Both the position numbers and the translations under genes were made by a program. The notes beneath the pieces are model-generated. The model had not been told where the DNA came from. It saw nothing but the letters and a program-made list of their open reading frames with translations, and did no database searches. From Candidatus Palauibacter rhopaloidicola (GTDB lineage Bacteria; Gemmatimonadota; Gemmatimonadetes; Palauibacterales; Palauibacteraceae), in the NCBI GenBank assembly GCA_026914155.1, contig JAPPGH010000038.1:1-49755 (forward strand): a stretch of DNA of 49,755 nucleotides, given 5' to 3'. Shown piece by piece: positions 47,258-49,755 of the stretch. Numbering within the stretch: the first letter of the stretch is position 1; every line of letters starts with the position of its first letter.

Positions 47258-49450
47258 CTACCCCGCCAGCGGGTCGGGCCGCAACTGGAACTGGAGGACC
47301 TTGCTGGGCGTGCCCTTCCCGCCTTCCATGTGGAACGGCGCCCGAGTGCTCACGGTCGCCCACAGCCCGCGGCCCTTCCAGCCGCCGTCCGGGTCATCGA
47401 TGCGGCCGTCCAGCCACTTGGTGTAGAAGCCGAGCGGATAGGGGACGCGCAGCACGACCCACTCTCCGCCCACGAGGGCCAGCAGCCCTTCGGAGGCGTT
47501 GCCGGTGTTGATGGGCACGTTCTCGCCGAGCCCGAAGACGTTGAACTGATCGACCCAGGTGTAGTAGCTCGCCTCGGCGCTTCCCGGGGCGGTTACACCC
47601 CCGATCTGCGGGAGCGGCTCCCTATGGAAGGTCCAGCCCTCGGGGCAGTGCTGGCCCGTGGCCTCCGGGCCATTGAGCGGGCCAGTGCACTTCGTGCGGT
47701 CGAAGCTGGCCATGTGCCCGCTGGCGAGGGCCACCCACATCACCCCGTTGCGGTCGATGTCCCCGCCGCGGGGCGAGAACCCATTGATGGGCGCGCCGGT
47801 CTCGTCGAGGGGTAGCTCGTAAAGCTCGGCGAGGGCCGTCGCCGGGGGGTTCGGGCCCGGATCCAGCCGCACGATCGCGCCCGGATAGCCGAGTGAGGTT
47901 GCCCAGACTGACCCGTCCGGCGCGGGCGCGACGGAGTAGAAGCCGGCCACGACTCGCTTGTCCATCGTGGGATCGACCGGCTCGTTGGGCTCGACGTAGT
48001 CGTCGCGCCGGCCGTTGCCGTTGGTGTCGAGGATGAGCGCGGTCCAGCCCTGGGAAGCCGCCTCGTCCCCGGTCTCCTCGAACATCCTCGTGTTCAGCCA
48101 GCCCACGACCTGCCCGCCGCCGCTCGTCCAGAGCGTATTGTCCTCGTCCTCCGCGAACATGAGGTGGTGCGTGCTGAAGCAGGTGCGGATGTGCGTGAGC
48201 TCCTGCGTCTCCGGATCCCAAAGCTGCAGATGGCGCCGGGCGCTGTTGGTCGGGAAGAGTTGTGCCGACGGGTGGTCCGATCCCTCGCGGCAGAAGTCGG
48301 GATTCTCCGGGGGAGCCACCGTGGAGGTGAGCCAGAGCCGCCCCCGCTCGTCCAGCATCGGGTTGTGAACGTTGTTCTTGCTCGTCCAGATCACTTCGTC
48401 TCCCCAGTAGGGCGACGGCTCGGGCATGCCCGGACCCGACGCGGGCTGCGTGCTCGGATCGCGGACCGTGAGCGGGATCTGCGTCGCGGCGTGGTCCACC
48501 GGATCCAGCACGGGCACGTAGTCCGCGCTGGCTTCCAGCGCCCCGTAGATGGGGCCGTAGGCGTTGACCGTGGGATCGCGCCGGTCGGTGGAAACCTCGT
48601 CGTGGAGGTAGGCCCTCGGATCGGCCCAGTCCCACAGCGTGACGACCACGTTGCGCTCGATGCCCTCGGGCCGGGGAGGCGCCTCCGCCGGGACTTCGCC
48701 CGCCGCGATGCGGTCGGTCCAGTCGGCGTACATCTCGAGCATCCGCTCCCGGCCCATGCGGTCGAAGCCGCCGCTCATCCCCCCGCCCGCCTGCCCCGAC
48801 TTGATGCGCCGGTCCCACGCGTCCACGGAGGAGGAGAACTCACCCAGTTCCGCCGGGATGTTCCGGGTGCCGAGGCCGCCCATCTGATGGCACGCCGTGC
48901 AGTTGCCCGACTTCAGGAGCCGCATGAGCTGCGCCTGATGCTCGAGGTTGGGCGAGATCCCGTTGCCGTCGTCGCCCGTCCCCGGGAACTCGTGCTCCTC
49001 GGGCACCTGGAGCAGCGACAGCCAGTAGCCCGCGGGATAGTACTCCGCGGCTGCTCGGGCGTCTGGCGCCGGCACCGCCGTCAGGTCCAGGGCCGTGCCG
49101 GGGGCGACGCGAACCTTCTCCGAATCTACCAGGCCGTAGCCGCGCACCCACACGTCGTAGCTCGCCTCGGGCAGGTCGGGGATCAGATACCGCCCCTCGT
49201 CGTCGGTCACGACGATCCGGGCGAAGCGGGTGGGAAGGTCGAGCGTCTCCGCGATGACCCAGACGCCGGCCTCGGGCCCGTTCGCGCCGGTCACGACGCC
49301 GCTGATGTCGTTGGCGTCGGTGGCGTCGGTGGAGGGAGCGTCTGCGGCGGGTTCGCACGCGGTGAGTGCGGCGAGGGTGGCCAAGGCCGCGAGGACACCT
49401 GCGGTCGAGATCCGGGGATTCATCATCCGTGAGTGCGTCCGATTCCTCAT
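47258..49450 (-). CDS. Large lipoprotein with carboxypeptidase-like domain, CXXCH motif and propeller-like region
   Basis: ATG 49450 has GGGAGGAG six bases upstream and sets a 730-residue product; the frame is open further without similarity. Order of parts: lipobox LTAC (Cys32); an Ig-like carboxypeptidase-regulatory domain (about 48-125; ISGVVTGANGPEAGVWVIAE); a c-type haem motif C184-T-A-C187-H188; then a long beta-propeller-like region resembling streptogramin-lyase/NHL proteins (GSVWATSLGYPGAIVRLDPG, GDIDRNGVMWVALASGHMASF). One covalent haem suggests an extracytoplasmic redox or sensing role. Its exact function is unknown. Confidence 0.8.
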   Translation of the reverse strand: MRNRTHSRMMNPRISTAGVLAALATLAALTACEPAADAPSTDATDANDISGVVTGANGPEAGVWVIAETLDLPTRFARIVVTDDEGRYLIPDLPEASYDVWVRGYGLVDSEKVRVAPGTALDLTAVPAPDARAAAEYYPAGYWLSLLQVPEEHEFPGTGDDGNGISPNLEHQAQLMRLLKSGNCTACHQMGGLGTRNIPAELGEFSSSVDAWDRRIKSGQAGGGMSGGFDRMGRERMLEMYADWTDRIAAGEVPAEAPPRPEGIERNVVVTLWDWADPRAYLHDEVSTDRRDPTVNAYGPIYGALEASADYVPVLDPVDHAATQIPLTVRDPSTQPASGPGMPEPSPYWGDEVIWTSKNNVHNPMLDERGRLWLTSTVAPPENPDFCREGSDHPSAQLFPTNSARRHLQLWDPETQELTHIRTCFSTHHLMFAEDEDNTLWTSGGGQVVGWLNTRMFEETGDEAASQGWTALILDTNGNGRRDDYVEPNEPVDPTMDKRVVAGFYSVAPAPDGSVWATSLGYPGAIVRLDPGPNPPATALAELYELPLDETGAPINGFSPRGGDIDRNGVMWVALASGHMASFDRTKCTGPLNGPEATGQHCPEGWTFHREPLPQIGGVTAPGSAEASYYTWVDQFNVFGLGENVPINTGNASEGLLALVGGEWVVLRVPYPLGFYTKWLDGRIDDPDGGWKGRGLWATVSTRAPFHMEGGKGTPSKVLQFQLRPDPLAG

Positions 49451-49634
49451 GTCACTCCTCCCGCTCAGGCATCCCGAGACCGACAACTCGGGTACTCTGA
49501 CTGATAGGACGGAGGCTGATGCCGGGCCAGTGCGTTGCCGCGGAGATTCTGCGGCCTTCTCAAGGCGGAGTGACGCCGGATGAACCCAGTGGTGGTAGAT
49601 TTCCAAAGGTCCAACTACTGAGGAGAAGTCGATC
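49451..49634. promoter_or_regulatory. Divergent promoter region, lipoprotein gene and higA-like gene
   Basis: A 184-base gap between divergent starts. CCCGAG (49473-49478) and CTCGGG (49487-49492) form a 6-bp inverted repeat 23 bases upstream of the lipoprotein start. No HigB-type toxin frame is visible before the higA-like gene. Confidence 0.3.
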
Positions 49635-49755
49635 ATGGCCATGCACAACCCGCCGCATCCGGGTGGCATCGTGAAGCGGCAGTGTCTCGAACCCCTAGGA
49701 CTGACCGTGACACGGGCCGCCAAGGGTCTGGGCGTTACCCGGCAGGCGCTTTCGG
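49635..49755 (+). CDS. higA: HigA-family XRE antitoxin / regulator, truncated by window end
   Basis: The first 40 codons, from an ATG with GAGGAG about 9 bases upstream, encode the HigA-type opening [13 protein letters not shown] followed by [19 protein letters not shown], the first helices of an XRE DNA-binding domain. HigA antitoxins neutralise HigB mRNA interferases and repress their own operon. In many loci higB lies just upstream, but no such frame exists in the 184 bases before it, so this may be a solitary regulator or the toxin may follow downstream. Confidence 0.85.
   Translation, partial: MAMHNPPHPGGIVKRQCLEPLGLTVTRAAKGLGVTRQALS

Overview
The window is a GC-rich bacterial chromosome segment. 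The gene content suggests a Gemmatimonadota-like heterotroph (inference): secreted lipoproteins with NHL/6-bladed beta-propeller features, secreted S9, M24 and M28 peptidases, a TonB-dependent receptor paired with a DUF4249-like lipoprotein, and frequent GTG/TTG starts with 4-base stop/start overlaps. No rRNA, tRNA or CRISPR array was recognised.

Left part, about 1-14 kb, is a defence-type accessory region. A hairpin-dense non-coding stretch (1-300) precedes a compact type I restriction-modification operon, hsdM - small orphan - short gene remnant - nucleotidyltransferase::hsdS fusion - rhuM (Fic) - hsdR, whose genes overlap by 1-4 bases at almost every junction. It is followed by an orphan gene, a beta-propeller lipoprotein, a minus-strand orphan with a terminator embedded in its stop codon, and a PIN-like / XRE-ImmA (IrrE-type metallopeptidase) pair with a perfect 13-bp palindrome as likely operator.

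From 14 to 19 kb is a sugar cassette: an NDP-sugar nucleotidyltransferase, an SSS-family sodium symporter and galactokinase run leftward as one operon, and a GalE-like epimerase diverges from them across a 12-bp inverted repeat. No GalT is present here, so the nucleotidyltransferase may make the UDP-hexose directly. From 19 to 26 kb lie a second propeller lipoprotein, a DinB-type protein beside a 24 percent GC island, an AAA/DUF4143 ATPase, a lipoprotein serpin and a secreted S9 peptidase.

At 26.3-28.3 kb two coupled genes, an OLD-like AAA ATPase and a small protein with a PD-(D/E)XK-like motif, form a candidate uncharacterised two-gene defence module. From 28.4 to 39.4 kb the genes look like core metabolism and transport: VOC and SRPBCC proteins, a malic enzyme with a phosphotransacetylase domain, M24 and M28 secreted peptidases, a DAACS symporter, a Holliday-resolvase-like membrane protein, an SLC13-type carrier with RCK domains and a membrane-anchored orphan.

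At 39.5-42.4 kb a PhnZ/TmpB-like HD oxygenase diverges from a gamma-butyrobetaine-hydroxylase/TmpA-like dioxygenase followed by an MTHFR-like gene. The set could oxidise a quaternary-ammonium phosphonate to glycine betaine and phosphate and feed methyl groups to folate (inference). The right end holds a serine hydrolase lipoprotein, a TonB receptor with its lipoprotein partner, a large lipoprotein with a CXXCH haem-type motif, and the start of a higA-type antitoxin gene cut by the window edge.
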